DNA of 64,000 nucleotides from positions 144,501 through 208,500 of the forward strand of contig NZ_CP012074.1 of the NCBI RefSeq assembly GCF_001262015.1. Direction: 5' to 3'. The notes under the pieces are model-generated. The model saw only the letters and a list, made by a program, of their open reading frames with translations. It did no database searches and was not told where the DNA came from. Of the stretch, positions 25,761 to 36,800 are shown piece by piece. The stretch comes from Prevotella fusca JCM 17724 (lineage in GTDB: Bacteria > Bacteroidota > Bacteroidia > Bacteroidales > Bacteroidaceae). The translations under genes were made by a program, and so were the position numbers. Each line of letters opens with the position of its first letter. Positions within the stretch are counted from its first letter, which is position 1.

Positions 25761-27062
25761 TCACAACGTCAACTCAACGATATAATCAATATCGGTGGGG
25801 ACGGTGTCGAGGTTGAGGGTGATGCCGTTGCCAGTCTTTGTGAAGTTGACACGCTTGTTGGTGCCAAAGACAGTGGCAGACTTGATTTTGTGGTTGCCAG
25901 TAGGGATGAAGAGGCTGGAGTCCATACAGTTTAGGATGTGGATGTAGAGTTTGTCACCTTGCTGTGTACTCACTCCCCATTCGTGTGGAGCAACGATGCC
26001 ACCACGAGTGCCGTAGATGGTTTCACCATATTTGTTCAGCCATTCACCGATAGCCTGAAGACGGTTGAGGGCAAGTTCGGGAAGAGCTCCACCTGGCTCT
26101 GGACCGATGTTGAGGAGGAGGTTGGCATTCTTACCGGCAGCACGAACAAGCATTTGGATCAGTTCCTTTGGTGACTTGTAGAGGGTATCGGTGATGTTGT
26201 AACCCCAATGCTCGTTGATAGTCTGGCATGACTCCAATGGCAGACGGCTGATGCTCTGACCAGACAGACCAGCCTTGTTCTCACCCGGCAGGTCACGTTC
26301 AAAGATTTGAATATCCTCACCAGCGAAAGGAGTCTGGTGATGGTTGTTACCGATGAGACACTGTGGCTGCAGTTTGTGAATCAATGCATACTGCTCCTCT
26401 AACTGCCAGTCGAAAGGCTTGGCGTCACTGTCATGATCCCACCAGCCATCAAACCAGATTGCACCCACCTTTCCATAGTTTGTGAGGAGTTCTGTCAACT
26501 GTGTGTTCATGAACTTGTAATAGCTTGGCCAGTCTGCCTTTTCTTTTGGACGACCCGTTCCTGTTCCCGTTCTACCCACAGGATAGTCCTCCCGTCCCCA
26601 GTCGAGGTGTGAATAATAAAGATGCAGCTTTATGTCGTGTCGCTTGCAGGCATCTGCTAATTCTTTGATAATATCACGTTTGAAAGGTGAACCATCAACA
26701 GAGTTATAAGTACTGGTAGCAGTCTTGTAAAGCGAGAAACCGTCGTGGTGACGTGTGGTAATGGTGATATACTTTGCACCAGCAGCTTTGATAGCTTTCA
26801 CCCAAGCATTCGCATCAAACTCTGAAGGATAGAAGGTCTTAGCCAACTTAGGATATTCCTTGTAGTTTATATCCCTGTTGGTCATAATCCATTCGGTTGT
26901 ACCCATCATCGAGTAGAGTCCCCAATGCAGGAAGATACCGAACTTTTCGTCTTGGAACTGTTTGCGCGCCTTGAGATTCTCTGCCGTTGGCTGGTAAGTC
27001 TCTTGTGCCATGCCGACGTAACTCGCCAGTAGTGTTGCGATAAAAAGTAGAGTCTTCTTCAT
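25761..27062 (-). CDS. Alpha-L-fucosidase (GH29)
   Basis: Secreted glycoside hydrolase that removes terminal alpha-L-fucose from glycans such as mucin or plant polysaccharides. A signal peptide (MKKTLLFIATLLASYVGMAQ) is followed by the GH29 catalytic barrel. This begins with WFQ-type residues replaced here by FGIFLHWGLYSMMG, then TITTRHHDGFSLY, and GAIWFDGWWDHD, whose Asp after Phe is the expected catalytic nucleophile. NANLLLNIGPEPGG is also typical. A short C-terminal beta domain ends the 433-aa protein. A putative -7 box (27089-27096) precedes it. It lies between defence genes on the minus strand and has no visible partner genes for glycan uptake. Confidence 0.95.
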   Translation of the reverse strand: MKKTLLFIATLLASYVGMAQETYQPTAENLKARKQFQDEKFGIFLHWGLYSMMGTTEWIMTNRDINYKEYPKLAKTFYPSEFDANAWVKAIKAAGAKYITITTRHHDGFSLYKTATSTYNSVDGSPFKRDIIKELADACKRHDIKLHLYYSHLDWGREDYPVGRTGTGTGRPKEKADWPSYYKFMNTQLTELLTNYGKVGAIWFDGWWDHDSDAKPFDWQLEEQYALIHKLQPQCLIGNNHHQTPFAGEDIQIFERDLPGENKAGLSGQSISRLPLESCQTINEHWGYNITDTLYKSPKELIQMLVRAAGKNANLLLNIGPEPGGALPELALNRLQAIGEWLNKYGETIYGTRGGIVAPHEWGVSTQQGDKLYIHILNCMDSSLFIPTGNHKIKSATVFGTNKRVNFTKTGNGITLNLDTVPTDIDYIVELTL

Positions 27063-27088
27063 GTATGAATTTTGTTTAGATTTCTGTG

Positions 27089-27096
27089 CAAAGATA
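27089..27096 (-). promoter_or_regulatory. -7 box (TATCTTTG) of the fucosidase gene
   Basis: Reads TATCTTTG on the minus strand, 27 nt upstream of the start codon; no good -33 box seen. Confidence 0.5.
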
Positions 27097-27188
27097 ATGA
27101 AAGTTCAGCAGATTACGTCCTCTTTTCTTTAATATTCATGCAGCGTGGTGGCTACGTGTGTTCCTATATCCTGAAGATATAAGAAAGG

Positions 27189-28202
27189 TTAGTCAATCGG
27201 CTGTTGTAGCTTCGGTTTCAGGAACTCACCTACGTCCTCTTTCAGTCTTTTGAAAGGTTCAGAGTTGACGTAGCCCACATTACGGCGGAGCATGGGGACA
27301 ATCGCCTCCGTACTATGGCTATAGCTTGACAGTTCGTTCCGGCGTTGTGTGTCGTGCACAGCATTGCGGTTAATCTCGTCTTCCCGTTCACGAACCAGTC
27401 GGTCGCAGACCCGCTTCATGACAGGTACGATGATGTTGTCAAAGAGATGATGACCTTGAATATACAGATAGGTGGTTGAAGGCGTAACGCCCAATGCACG
27501 CAGGTCATCCTTCAGTTTCAGATAACTTTCCTTTGCATTCGGGTTCTCCCGTTGCAGCTGTCGCACACGCATCTGCACCTTATGGCGCAATCGGTAAAGA
27601 CTTTCCACCGCCCCCCGTAAGGAAAAATTGCCAATTTCAACGACCCGATTGAAGTCGGAGATGGTAAACTTGCGATGGATTCTATGCCGATAATGCCAGA
27701 TACTCCAGATGAAGAGCGGATATATGCTTTCGCTGTATTGTTTGAGGAATTCCTCGAAGTTGAAGATGGAATGGTCGTTGAGCGTCACAGCCACTGTCAC
27801 GTCGTGCAGACTTGGTGCATAACACTGGAGGTTCTCAATGGCATAAGCGTATGTGTGGAAGACGTATGGATTTTCGTTTACTTCAGCCGACAGTGGGGTT
27901 GTGTTCCGGAGAAGATAGTCATAGTCAGCATCCACACAGGCAATCATATTCTCACCCATGTTCTGCGAAACGAGGTTCATCAAGACCGACCTTTTCCCTT
28001 TTGTGAGGTTCAGTCTCGACGGCAGCATCACTTCAAAATAATGTTCTTCATTCTCAAATCCGCTCAGAACGGTACGCCAGAAGAAGATGTCATCATACGC
28101 CTCCACGTATGCGATAATCTTTCTCCGTGCACCTTTACCATTCAGTCGGTTTGCAGCATCAATATATGCTGATGACAGATTGTCCCTCAGTCTTCTTCCC
28201 AT
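27189..28202 (-). CDS. DUF4435 (TOPRIM-like) protein, AriB-like
   Basis: 337-aa protein with a DUF4435 N-terminal domain. Acidic residues sit in TOPRIM-like positions: Glu34 in AYVEAYDDIFFW, and Asp91/Asp93 in ACVDADYDYLL. Such domains are predicted nucleases. The gene starts 19 nt after the stop of the ATPase gene, forming an operon with it. ATPase plus DUF4435 is the gene pair of the PARIS anti-phage system (AriA/AriB), in which the ATPase holds the TOPRIM protein inactive until it senses a phage anti-restriction protein. Assignment as a PARIS relative is inference from order and domains. The C-terminal half (helical, many Arg) has no family I recognise. Confidence 0.85.
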   Translation of the reverse strand: MGRRLRDNLSSAYIDAANRLNGKGARRKIIAYVEAYDDIFFWRTVLSGFENEEHYFEVMLPSRLNLTKGKRSVLMNLVSQNMGENMIACVDADYDYLLRNTTPLSAEVNENPYVFHTYAYAIENLQCYAPSLHDVTVAVTLNDHSIFNFEEFLKQYSESIYPLFIWSIWHYRHRIHRKFTISDFNRVVEIGNFSLRGAVESLYRLRHKVQMRVRQLQRENPNAKESYLKLKDDLRALGVTPSTTYLYIQGHHLFDNIIVPVMKRVCDRLVREREDEINRNAVHDTQRRNELSSYSHSTEAIVPMLRRNVGYVNSEPFKRLKEDVGEFLKPKLQQPID

Positions 28203-28221
28203 CGTTCCCTCCTTTTGGCTG

Positions 28222-29040
28222 TCAGTTGTCGGTTATGTCCGTTACTTCTGTCACACGGTCAATCCATCCGTTCATAATGACCGCCGGACTGTGTGTGGTG
28301 AGGATAATCTGAATATTTGGGTTCAGATCCAGGATGAGGTCGATGAGCCGTTTCTGCCATTCTACGTGCAGGCTTACTTCCGGCTCGTCCATGAATAGGA
28401 CATAATTCTCATTGTCCTCCACGAGTACGGTCAGCAGGATGACCAGAATCTGTTTTTCTCCGCTTGACAGCTGATAAGGAGCGAGGACTTCACCTAATGA
28501 AGAGAATTTTATCTCGTTCTCAGAGCGGATAATCTTCTTACCAGTTTCGGTAAAGAGGTCATCCAGTATGTCTTGAAAACGTTTCTTGGGTTGTGATATC
28601 TGCTGTGCTTTCTCGGCAGCATCTGCTTCACCACTTTGTAAGGTCTCGATAATGCGGTTGCCGATGTTCACCTGATAGTCAAGATATTTACGCTGAAGCT
28701 GAAAGAGCTGCCAGTCAAGTTCCGTAACAAGGTTGATGTTAATCTTGCTGATACTGTCTGAGTTCATCAGTGGTCGGTCGAACGACCGGATGATGTCATA
28801 GCGTATCCAGCGTGCATCTTCAGGACTTACCTTCAATCGGACACCCTTCAGTGAATGGCTGGGGAACTCACCTCCTTGCGACAGACTACGCACCACCTTA
28901 TTAAGAATAGTACTCTTGCCGACACCATTAATGCCACTCAGGATATTCACCTGACGGTCTAATGTCCATCGGATATGTTTCTTTCCGCTCCAAAGCGAGT
29001 CAATCTCAATCTCTTCTATGTAATCTGCGTATTTCTGCAT
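28222..29040 (-). CDS. AAA/ABC-type ATPase, AriA-like
   Basis: 272-aa ATPase with Walker A GINGVGKST (36-44), ABC signature LSSGEKQI, Walker B VLFMDEPEVSLH and switch histidine in LTTHSPAVIM. This is the compact OLD/AAA_15-AAA_21 type, with only a short helical insertion and shorter than typical AriA. I place the start at ATG 29040 (MQKYADYIEEIEIDSLW). The longer frame from 29244 would run through the promoter at 29069-29098 and encodes unlikely sequence. It is the first gene of a two-gene operon with the DUF4435 gene. Confidence 0.88.
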   Translation of the reverse strand: MQKYADYIEEIEIDSLWSGKKHIRWTLDRQVNILSGINGVGKSTILNKVVRSLSQGGEFPSHSLKGVRLKVSPEDARWIRYDIIRSFDRPLMNSDSISKININLVTELDWQLFQLQRKYLDYQVNIGNRIIETLQSGEADAAEKAQQISQPKKRFQDILDDLFTETGKKIIRSENEIKFSSLGEVLAPYQLSSGEKQILVILLTVLVEDNENYVLFMDEPEVSLHVEWQKRLIDLILDLNPNIQIILTTHSPAVIMNGWIDRVTEVTDITDN

Positions 29041-29068
29041 AATCGTAGATTTTATGACAATAGTAATG

Positions 29069-29098
29069 CAAATATAATGTTTTTTGTGTGAATGGCAA
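29069..29098 (-). promoter_or_regulatory. Promoter of the ATPase-DUF4435 operon
   Basis: On the minus strand TTG (29098-29096), 19-nt spacer, TATATTTG (29076-29069). The leader is about 22 nt. It fixes the ATPase start at 29040. Confidence 0.8.
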
Positions 29099-29185
29099 TA
29101 GGAAAGCCTTATTTTAATATAAATACCATGTTTGTGGTATGCTAAATAACATAAAGAGTGTATTTCACATGTCGGTAAATGTCCG

Positions 29186-29193
29186 TATCTTTG
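29186..29193 (+). promoter_or_regulatory. -7 box (TATCTTTG) of cysK
   Basis: Matches TAnnTTTG, 44 nt before the cysK ATG; the -33 box is weak. Confidence 0.6.
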
Positions 29194-29237
29194 CATCTGT
29201 AAACAAAGAATTCTCAAGAAACAAAACTCCAAAGAAT

Positions 29238-30185
29238 ATGGCAAAGATAGTAAACAAACTCACAGAACTTATAGGCAATACGCCACTGTTAGCACTTAAT
29301 AAATTCTCTGCAGAGAATGGAGTTGATACACCTGTTCTCGCAAAGATAGAATATTTCAACCCCGGTGGCAGTGTGAAGGATCGTATAGCATTGGCTATGA
29401 TAGAGGATGCAGAGGCTAAGGGACTCTTAAAGCCCGGAGCTACTATTATTGAGCCAACCAGCGGAAATACAGGCGTTGGCTTGGCATTGGTATCAGCAGT
29501 AAAGGGGTATAAGCTCATTCTCACTATGCCCGAGACAATGAGCGTGGAGCGTCGCAACCTTGTGAAAGCATACGGTGCTACGGTGAAGCTGACCGGTGGC
29601 AAGGACGGTATGCAGGGTGCAATCAAGGCCGCGGAGGAACTGCGTGATACCATTCCGGGCAGTGTCATCCTTCAGCAGTTCGAGAACCAGGCTAATCCTG
29701 AACGCCATTATCTCACAACAGGGCAGGAAATATGGCGTGATACTGACGGCAAGGTGGATGTGTTTGTTGCAGGAGTGGGTACTGGTGGGACGGTGAGTGG
29801 TATTGGTCGCTATCTGAAGGAACAGAATCCCGACATAAGAATCATTGCTGTTGAGCCAAGTTCTTCACCTGTCTTGAGTGGCGGGCAGAGCGGTGCGCAT
29901 AAGATACAGGGGATTGGAGCAGGTTTTGTACCAACTACTTATAATAGAGCGTATGTTGACGAAGTGTTCCTGGTTGATGATGATGAGGCTATCCTTGCAA
30001 GTCGCCAACTAGCACAACAGGAAGGTTTGCTTGTCGGCATCTCTTCGGGTGCTGCTGCCTTTGCCGCTGCCGAGATTGCCAAACGTCCGGAGAATAAAGG
30101 CAAGACAGTTGTAACGCTTCTGCCTGATACGGGTGAACGTTATCTTTCAACAGTGCTCTATGCCTTTGACGAGTATCCTCTTTAG
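29238..30185 (+). CDS. cysK: Cysteine synthase A (O-acetylserine sulfhydrylase)
   Basis: PLP enzyme that makes cysteine from O-acetylserine and sulfide. At 315 aa it is the usual length. The PLP lysine is in NPGGSVKDRIA, the substrate loop is EPTSGNTGVGLA, and the phosphate-binding loop is GVGTGGTVSGIGRYL. The start is ATG 29238 (MAKIVNKLTELIGNTPLL). The longer frame from 29139 is rejected because the promoter lies within it. It is divergent from the AriA-like ATPase gene and followed by a strong terminator. Confidence 0.97.
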   Translation: MAKIVNKLTELIGNTPLLALNKFSAENGVDTPVLAKIEYFNPGGSVKDRIALAMIEDAEAKGLLKPGATIIEPTSGNTGVGLALVSAVKGYKLILTMPETMSVERRNLVKAYGATVKLTGGKDGMQGAIKAAEELRDTIPGSVILQQFENQANPERHYLTTGQEIWRDTDGKVDVFVAGVGTGGTVSGIGRYLKEQNPDIRIIAVEPSSSPVLSGGQSGAHKIQGIGAGFVPTTYNRAYVDEVFLVDDDEAILASRQLAQQEGLLVGISSGAAAFAAAEIAKRPENKGKTVVTLLPDTGERYLSTVLYAFDEYPL

Positions 30186-30213
30186 TATTTTCCAAATTCT
30201 AAAATACTTTCCC

Positions 30214-30255
30214 AACAGACTGCTTTTGTCTTTAAGACAAGGCAGTCTGTTTTTG
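30214..30255 (+). terminator. Terminator of cysK
   Basis: AACAGACTGC pairs with GGCAGTCTGTT across an inner stem TTGTCTT/AAGACAA, followed by TTTTG. Confidence 0.85.
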
Positions 30256-30415
30256 TTTGTAGGAAGAAAGACAGCTTTTATATACATCAATAAATGTTGT
30301 TCGTTGTTGTGAAAAATGTTTACATAAATTAGAATAGTTTTCCTATAGAAATAGGAAAATAACACTTCCTTTTTGACTTTGTAACTATCAGTTTATCAGT
30401 TGGTTGTAGAACTTT

Positions 30416-30525
30416 GCAAGAAAAGGTGCTTAATTGGACTTCAAAAGGGCGTTAGTTAGACCTCAAAAGGGTGTCTTTTGCAAGTCAAAAGGGCGTTAAT
30501 TCAAGCGCAAAAGAGTTTTTATTAA
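30416..30525. repeat. Array of five 22-nt units (CAAAAGGG family), copy 1
   Basis: Five consecutive 22-nt units (30416, 30438, 30460, 30482, 30504). The shared core is TCAAAAGGGCGTT with more variable flanks. The first two and a half units are nearly identical to the array at 57209-57318. Confidence 0.85.
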
Positions 30526-30737
30526 AAACGGGTTAAGGAAAAATTATTACATTTATGGCTAAATTCGTTCCCAACTTCTTTCCTTTTGGAGAGGCTGGGG
30601 ACGAGGTGTCTTTCTATTTTTGTAGTAGGAATGTTTGCTTCTTTGATGGGTTGTTTTTCTTCGTTCTGCAGTCTCGGTTGTACACCGTGTTGCTCATAGT
30701 ACTATGTCAAAATGTTTCTATCCGATGTATAAGCAAT

Positions 30738-30779
30738 CCACGTAAGATTTTGAAATGATGATTTCCAAATCTTACGTGG
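30738..30779. repeat. 42-nt near-perfect hairpin
   Basis: CCACGTAAGATTT (30738-30750) is exactly complementary to AAATCTTACGTGG (30767-30779). Inside, GAAAT-GATG-ATTTC continues the stem after one T/C mismatch, giving 18 pairs and a 4-nt loop. No T-run follows on either strand. It lies 98 nt beyond the sprA stop. Confidence 0.8.
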
Positions 30780-30877
30780 TCATTAATCAGGAGAGGATAA
30801 AACCTTTGGAAAGAAGGGAGGTGTCTTGCACAGAATCCTTTTCCTTATGTAGTATTTTCTTTATTTCAAAGTCATGC

Positions 30878-33800
30878 TTATCTTGTCAGACTAAGTCTAA
30901 GACTCACACCGAAGTCATGCGTGGTTGTTGGGTAGCTGCCTGACGAGAGGAGCGGTGTGTTAATCTGCAAGTCGTAATACAGGCTTGCTGTAACCAAACG
31001 GCTCAAGGTGTAGTCGCTCATGAAAGAGAACTTGAAGGCGGTGTTGCCACTTGAAGCTGCAGAAGTGAGCGAAGCAATGTCACGTGTGAGCGATGCCTGC
31101 TGACGATAGCTCATGTCAAGGCGTAGGTTGAGGTCACGGTTCAGTCCGTTGCTCTGTCGGGATGAATTGCTGTCCTGCTGTGAGCTATCTGTTGTCTTTT
31201 TCTTTTTGTTCTTGACAGTACGGCGTGTACCGCTGTTGAAGAGGTTGAAGTCGTTGATTCTGTAACCGATGCCCACAACCCAGTCTTTTGATGAAGCCTC
31301 ATTCAGCTGTACACTCGTCATGGAGAGTGAGAGAACACGTGTCTGACGATACTCCAGTCGTGCAGTGAGGTTGTTCTGCAGCGTGAGGTCGATACCAAGA
31401 AGCGGCGAGAATGCCTCGTTGATGCTCACCTGCGAGATGTTATACATCGAACTTGGGATTGGGTTGCCCGTTGTTGCATCAGCAATGAAGCCGAGTCCGT
31501 TCATGTATTCCTGCCATGTGCTGTAACTCTGATAAGCACCGATGGCAAAGATGCTGCGATAAGCATGATTGATATTGACGCTCTTGAAGAACTGTTCGAA
31601 GAACGGCAGACGAGAGAGACCACTGTAACGGATAGACCAGTTGGGCAGCAGACTGCGCAGCGCAGGGAAGATGTTGAGCCCGTTGCCACTCATGCTGGTG
31701 TAGGCATTGAGGAAAGCCGGCACCATTACGTCAGCACTGTATTTGTTGACAGCACCCACTGTAGGACTGAAATGTCCTCCGCCGAAGGATGCTGGATAGG
31801 TAGCATTGCTGTATTGAGCCTCCACACGGTTGCGATAGCCGTCGAGTGACTGTACGAAACGGTTGAATGTAGCACTGTGATAGCCGTTGTTTGCATTGCC
31901 CTGACTCTCGAAGGCTGTGCCCAGTGAAAGGGTTGTAATGGTGAAGGAACCGCTCTGTGTCGTCGGGTTGCCAGCATACATATACTGGATGCTTCGTGAG
32001 GTTGTCTGCATACGACTGGCAGTAAGGTCAATCTTGAAGTCCTTGAAAGGCTCCAGTGTCATGCGGATTTGCAAATCCTCTGTCTGGTTTGTCGTTGCTG
32101 GTGTAGCCACGCTGTCGTTCATAAGCAGCCAGTTGTTCTCACGTGCCTTGCTGATGTAATCGTCATCAATGAAACCGAAGGCGAAGTCGAGTCCCGGCGA
32201 CAGTGCCCCCATGCCACGTGTCTGTCCGAAGGCATCGCCCACGGTCGGCATGAATCCCGGCAGTGACATGGCGTGTTGGTTGCGGTAGGATACGCTTGCC
32301 GAGCGCACCATCATCAGTGCACGTGCCACACATTGTGCCGTCTTGTACCATCCCTTGTTGTCGAGTGGTTCCTTAGGTGTAACGGTCAGTTTCATGCGGA
32401 TGGCAGAGTCGGTTCGGTTAAAGATTTTCAGCTGTGTGTCTCCCACCTTACGCCATTTTATCTTCATTACCTTTCCTCTTTCATCCTTGGCAGAGATGAT
32501 GAGTCGCCTTGTCTTCTTACCATGTGATACGAGGACGGCTGAATCGGCATTGATGACGATTTCCTTTTCAAAGCTCTTCTGGTTCTTTGGAAGTGCCTTT
32601 TTCTTTTCTTCGTCCTTGTCTTTTTCCTTCTTCTCCTTTTCTTTCTTTTCCCTCTCAGCCTTCTTCTGTTCGGCAGTCAGTGTAGGGCGGGTAGGACGTG
32701 TGCGGTTGAAACGCTCATTGGTCTTCTTGAGGAAAGGAATATGATTGTAGAGTCGCTCAAGGTTGAAGGTGCTGTTGATGTTCAGCGAACGGTTGCTTGT
32801 AATGGTATTGCCAAGTGAAGTTCCGTCATCAAGGCTTGTTCCACGTACCCAAGTGTAGGATGCGGTATAATTTGCATCAGCATTCACCCAATTAAATACA
32901 GGCAGCAGATTGAGCGGCAATTGATAGGAGAGCGTGAAGTTCTGCTGGTAGTCGAGTGGAGTACCGAAGTGCTTGATGCTTGTCCACACCGAGTCCTTCC
33001 ATGCCTGATAACGGTCGGCATAGAGGTCTTTATTGATAGGTGTGTAAGGCTCTTCAATCTCAGCGTGTGTCGCACTTTGGAAGTTCATGTGAAGATTGCG
33101 TGTCAAGTCCCAACGTAGAGCGAAGTCACGATTCCAAAGGAACTGCTCGCTGAAGGTAAGAGGCAACAGACTGTTCTCTGTTGATTCCATATCACGTTCC
33201 TGCAACTCGTGGTAGTTGCGCACCATTTCAGTGTTGAAGGTTACGTTCTGTGGTAGCCAGTTCAGTCCGAAGCGTTTGAGGATTTCAAACCATTTCGACC
33301 TACTCTTGATAAGACGCTTGAAAGGTTCCCAAGACTTATATACTGGTGTCCAGTTATAGTTCAATGCTCCACGCCAGTTGTCTTCATTCTCATAAACCGT
33401 TGTCTCACCCGATGTGTGAGAGTGGGAATGGCTATAAGAGAATGAGAAGTTGGCAGGGTCGTATGGCATAGGGTGATTCTTGGTCTGAATACCGACACGT
33501 ACGTTAGACAATGAGAAATTTGTTGTCAGACGTTTCGTTATAGCAATCGACTCAATAGAATCACGCTCACGGCGGTTGGCTGTACCTTCAAGGGCATCTT
33601 TCAGTTCCATATCCGTGTCAAGTGGATTGTACTTAGGACGGTTCTCGCTCTTTGTGACACTGTAATATAAAGGTGCAGATACCTTCGCCTTGTCGGGGAA
33701 GAACTTTCCTAACTCAAGGCTTGTTGTGACGGATACATCTGTCTTTGTCTCCTGTTGTCGCTCGTTGACACCCTGTTCCAAGCCACCGAAGCCATCGGTG

Positions 33801-36800
33801 CTGTGGCTGGCATTGATATCCACTGTACCAAAGTCGGACAGTTGAAGATTGAGCTGGCCTCTTGCAGCCCATCCACCTTCGTTATTGAATTCCAGTAAAC
33901 GTAGTTCATTCACCCAGACCTCGCCACTCTTCTGACTGCTGGAAAGGTTGCGAACACCGATGATCATCGTCTTCACTTCACCAAGTGTCGGGTTACCCAT
34001 CACGGTAACCTTGTTGGCAGGACGGTCAGTGTCGTAGACAGAGAAAGCACGGTTATAGCTTGCAGTTCCTGCACCACGTGCCTGGTTGCGCTGCTTCTTC
34101 ACAGAGGTGAGCAGCTTCAATGGTATGTCGAGCATGTTTTCCTCAGGCCATACGATGCGGCGGTCCTGACCCGTGTACATGTCGTAGTGCCCTGGAGCTG
34201 ACAACTTCAAAGGAATTTCATACTCGTAGTAGTTGTTCTTGTAATCAGACCCCAGACGGATGAACACTGCCAACTGGTTATCCGTAAGATTGGTGGTGTT
34301 CTGTTCAAAGGCATTGGCGTGTATGAACATCTGCAGACGTTTGTACTGACGTAAGTCGAGGGTTGTGTTCTTATAGACAGCCTTTGATTCGCCTGTTCCA
34401 AGGTTATTGACAACCATTGAGAGTGCCTGCTCATTCTCCTCAACCAACTGTGGCTGGTTAGGGTCTTGTCCACGGCGAATGCCAGGAGGTAATACATAGT
34501 TGACAGGAACCTTATCATTGTTCTCTTCAAGGCTCACAGCACTTACCGACATTGTACCCGTATTGCTGGCAGAGTTGGTGAGGTTCTGCTGATACTGACG
34601 CCACTTGCCACTTACAAGGTCGAAAGTTCCGAAGCGAAGAACGATAGGCTTTTCGAAGCCAGTGAGGAACATACGCATGAAGCGGATGCTGGTAAAGTCG
34701 CTGATGTTACCCACGCGCTTCTGGAACTCCTCTAAAGGAATGCGGAACTGATACCAAGTGACAGGTTCAGAGCCACCCTTACGCAGTGAAGCTGAGGCTA
34801 CACGCTTGTCAACAATGAAGTTCTGTCCCACGACAAGGTCTTGTGGACGAATACTGATATGATACTGATAGTACTTTTCGTATTCGTTCAGCGTGTAGTC
34901 CTGATTGATGTCCTCAACGTCAGGGGTTGTCTTGTACGAGGTGTCGTAACGTTCATTATTGTTGTCATTGTCTGGTGAGTTGCCCTGTGGGTTGTTGATA
35001 CGTTTATATCTTTCGAGGATAGAAGCCTGCTTTGCATCCCAGTCAGAACCACGGAAGTAGTGGTAGTCATCGTTGGCAGGGTCAGCCCATATCGAGTCAA
35101 AGACAGCCTGATTGGTGTTGGCACGGGCTGCCGTAAGGAAGTTCTGATAAGAAGCAAACTGCTGTTCTTCTTCATCTGTCAGACCGTTAAAGCCGACATC
35201 CTGCTTCGCACGACTACCCTTTGAAGTTGCAAAGGCATAAGTAATCGTACTTTGTGTTGGGATTTTACCCCATTGTGTGGTCGTCCATGACTGGCTGCCG
35301 TCTACTGGCATACCACTCTCGTAGAACTTCTTACCATCTTTCAGTACATCTTCAGACACCTCACCGAGGTTGATATAGAAATCACCACCATACTGATTGG
35401 CATTCGGCATTCGGTTGGAATAGATGAATGGGTCGAGCATCCAGAACTCTATGTATTCGATATTGGCAGTCTGGAAGTCGTTGGTATCGAGCTTGCGCAT
35501 CATACCTCCCCATGTGCCAGTAGGATTCGTGAGGTGTCCGTTGATGTCAAGATTCGGATTGAAGTTGTACGGTCCACGCTCAGAAGGATAGTAGGCGAGG
35601 TTCAGAATGTTCAATGTTGAGATGGAACCGCTGTAGTTTCGGTCACGGTTTGGGAACAGCTCGCTTACTGGAATCTCGCGGACATAGTGGTTAGAAAGCT
35701 GTTCGAGGTCACTCTTGATGTGTCCCGGTGTCAGCGAACTACTGCGACGAGTGAAGAGCGGGTCAATATAATACCATGCCAACAGACTTCGGTTGAAGCC
35801 GCTGCGGAGGGTTGTTTTGTCTGAATATTCAGGGAAGTCAGATGGTACACTTGAGATAATCCAAGAGGTTGGCTGACTTACGTCGATAGTTGTCTTTGCT
35901 CCTTCAAAGTCATCGAGATAGGAAGCATTGTCCTGTGTTCCCTTGCTTTGACCAGCCAACAACTGTGCAAACTCAGCAGAGAAAGTAATATAAGAAGGCT
36001 GTGTTACGTGCAGGAAAGGAATCTTATTGAGCATATTCGTAAGCCACTGACTCTCTTTCTTCCAATTGATGTTCAGTCCCCAAATGGTGTTGTTGAGCGG
36101 TTCAGAACCCATATTCACCTTTGTTGTCAATGGCTGTTCAGACAGGTGCATGAATGTACCACCAATCTGAAAATCCTTCGAGAAGTCGTACTCCCAGTTT
36201 ACACCTATCATCGTCTTGCGTTCCTGTTGGTAAGCACTCTGGCTTTCCAACGATACGTTGATAGCCGTACCTGCATCAATGATGCTCTGGTTAAGGATAG
36301 TCACCTCGCCGGCACTGTAATCAACGCTATAGTCAGAACCCTCATTCAAGGTTACACCTCCCGCTGTTACTACCACCGATCCTTGTGGAACATTGTAGGC
36401 ACCAAGGGAAATTACATTCGCTGCCGATCCACGATACTGACCAACAAGGACGAACTTATCCTTTTCGGCAATCTGCTTTGCGATAGTCTTTGTCGAGTCG
36501 TAGAGTTGTTCGAAGACATACTTGTCTGCAATGGCAGCCGTAACTCTTTTATCCATCAAGGCTTTGCGAAGTCCGTTACCGAAAGGCTCGGCCATCGGGA
36601 AGAATACACGTCCGTTGCTGATGGTATAGCCCTCCACGTAGTCAAAATAGCCATTGGAGTGTGGATTGTTATTGTTGTCCAATCGGTCAGCATTCAGAAG
36701 TTTGATGAGCGTCTGACTCTTTACTTGTGGCTCGGGGATATATGAAATGTATACACCTGTCGTATCACTCTGATACTTCACGTCAAGGCGGAACTTGTCA

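Larger units (their letters stand above)
30186..30877. other. 692-nt intergenic region between cysK and sprA
   Basis: Contains the cysK terminator, a five-unit 22-nt array (30416-30525) and a near-perfect 42-nt hairpin (30738-30779). Two short frames (30555-30758 and 30755-30943) look accidental. Confidence 0.7.

Noticed and set aside
28222..29244. Longer ATPase frame from 29244
   Set aside because: It would include the promoter at 29069-29098 and 68 codons of implausible sequence; ATG 29040 is used.
30416..30525. CRISPR array
   Set aside because: Units are only 22 nt with partial conservation inside each unit; there are no identical repeats with unique 30-nt spacers and no cas genes in the window.
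30555..30943. Two short plus-strand reading frames (30555-30758, 30755-30943)
   Set aside because: Unusual Phe/Cys-rich composition, one runs into sprA on the opposite strand, and no promoter fits.
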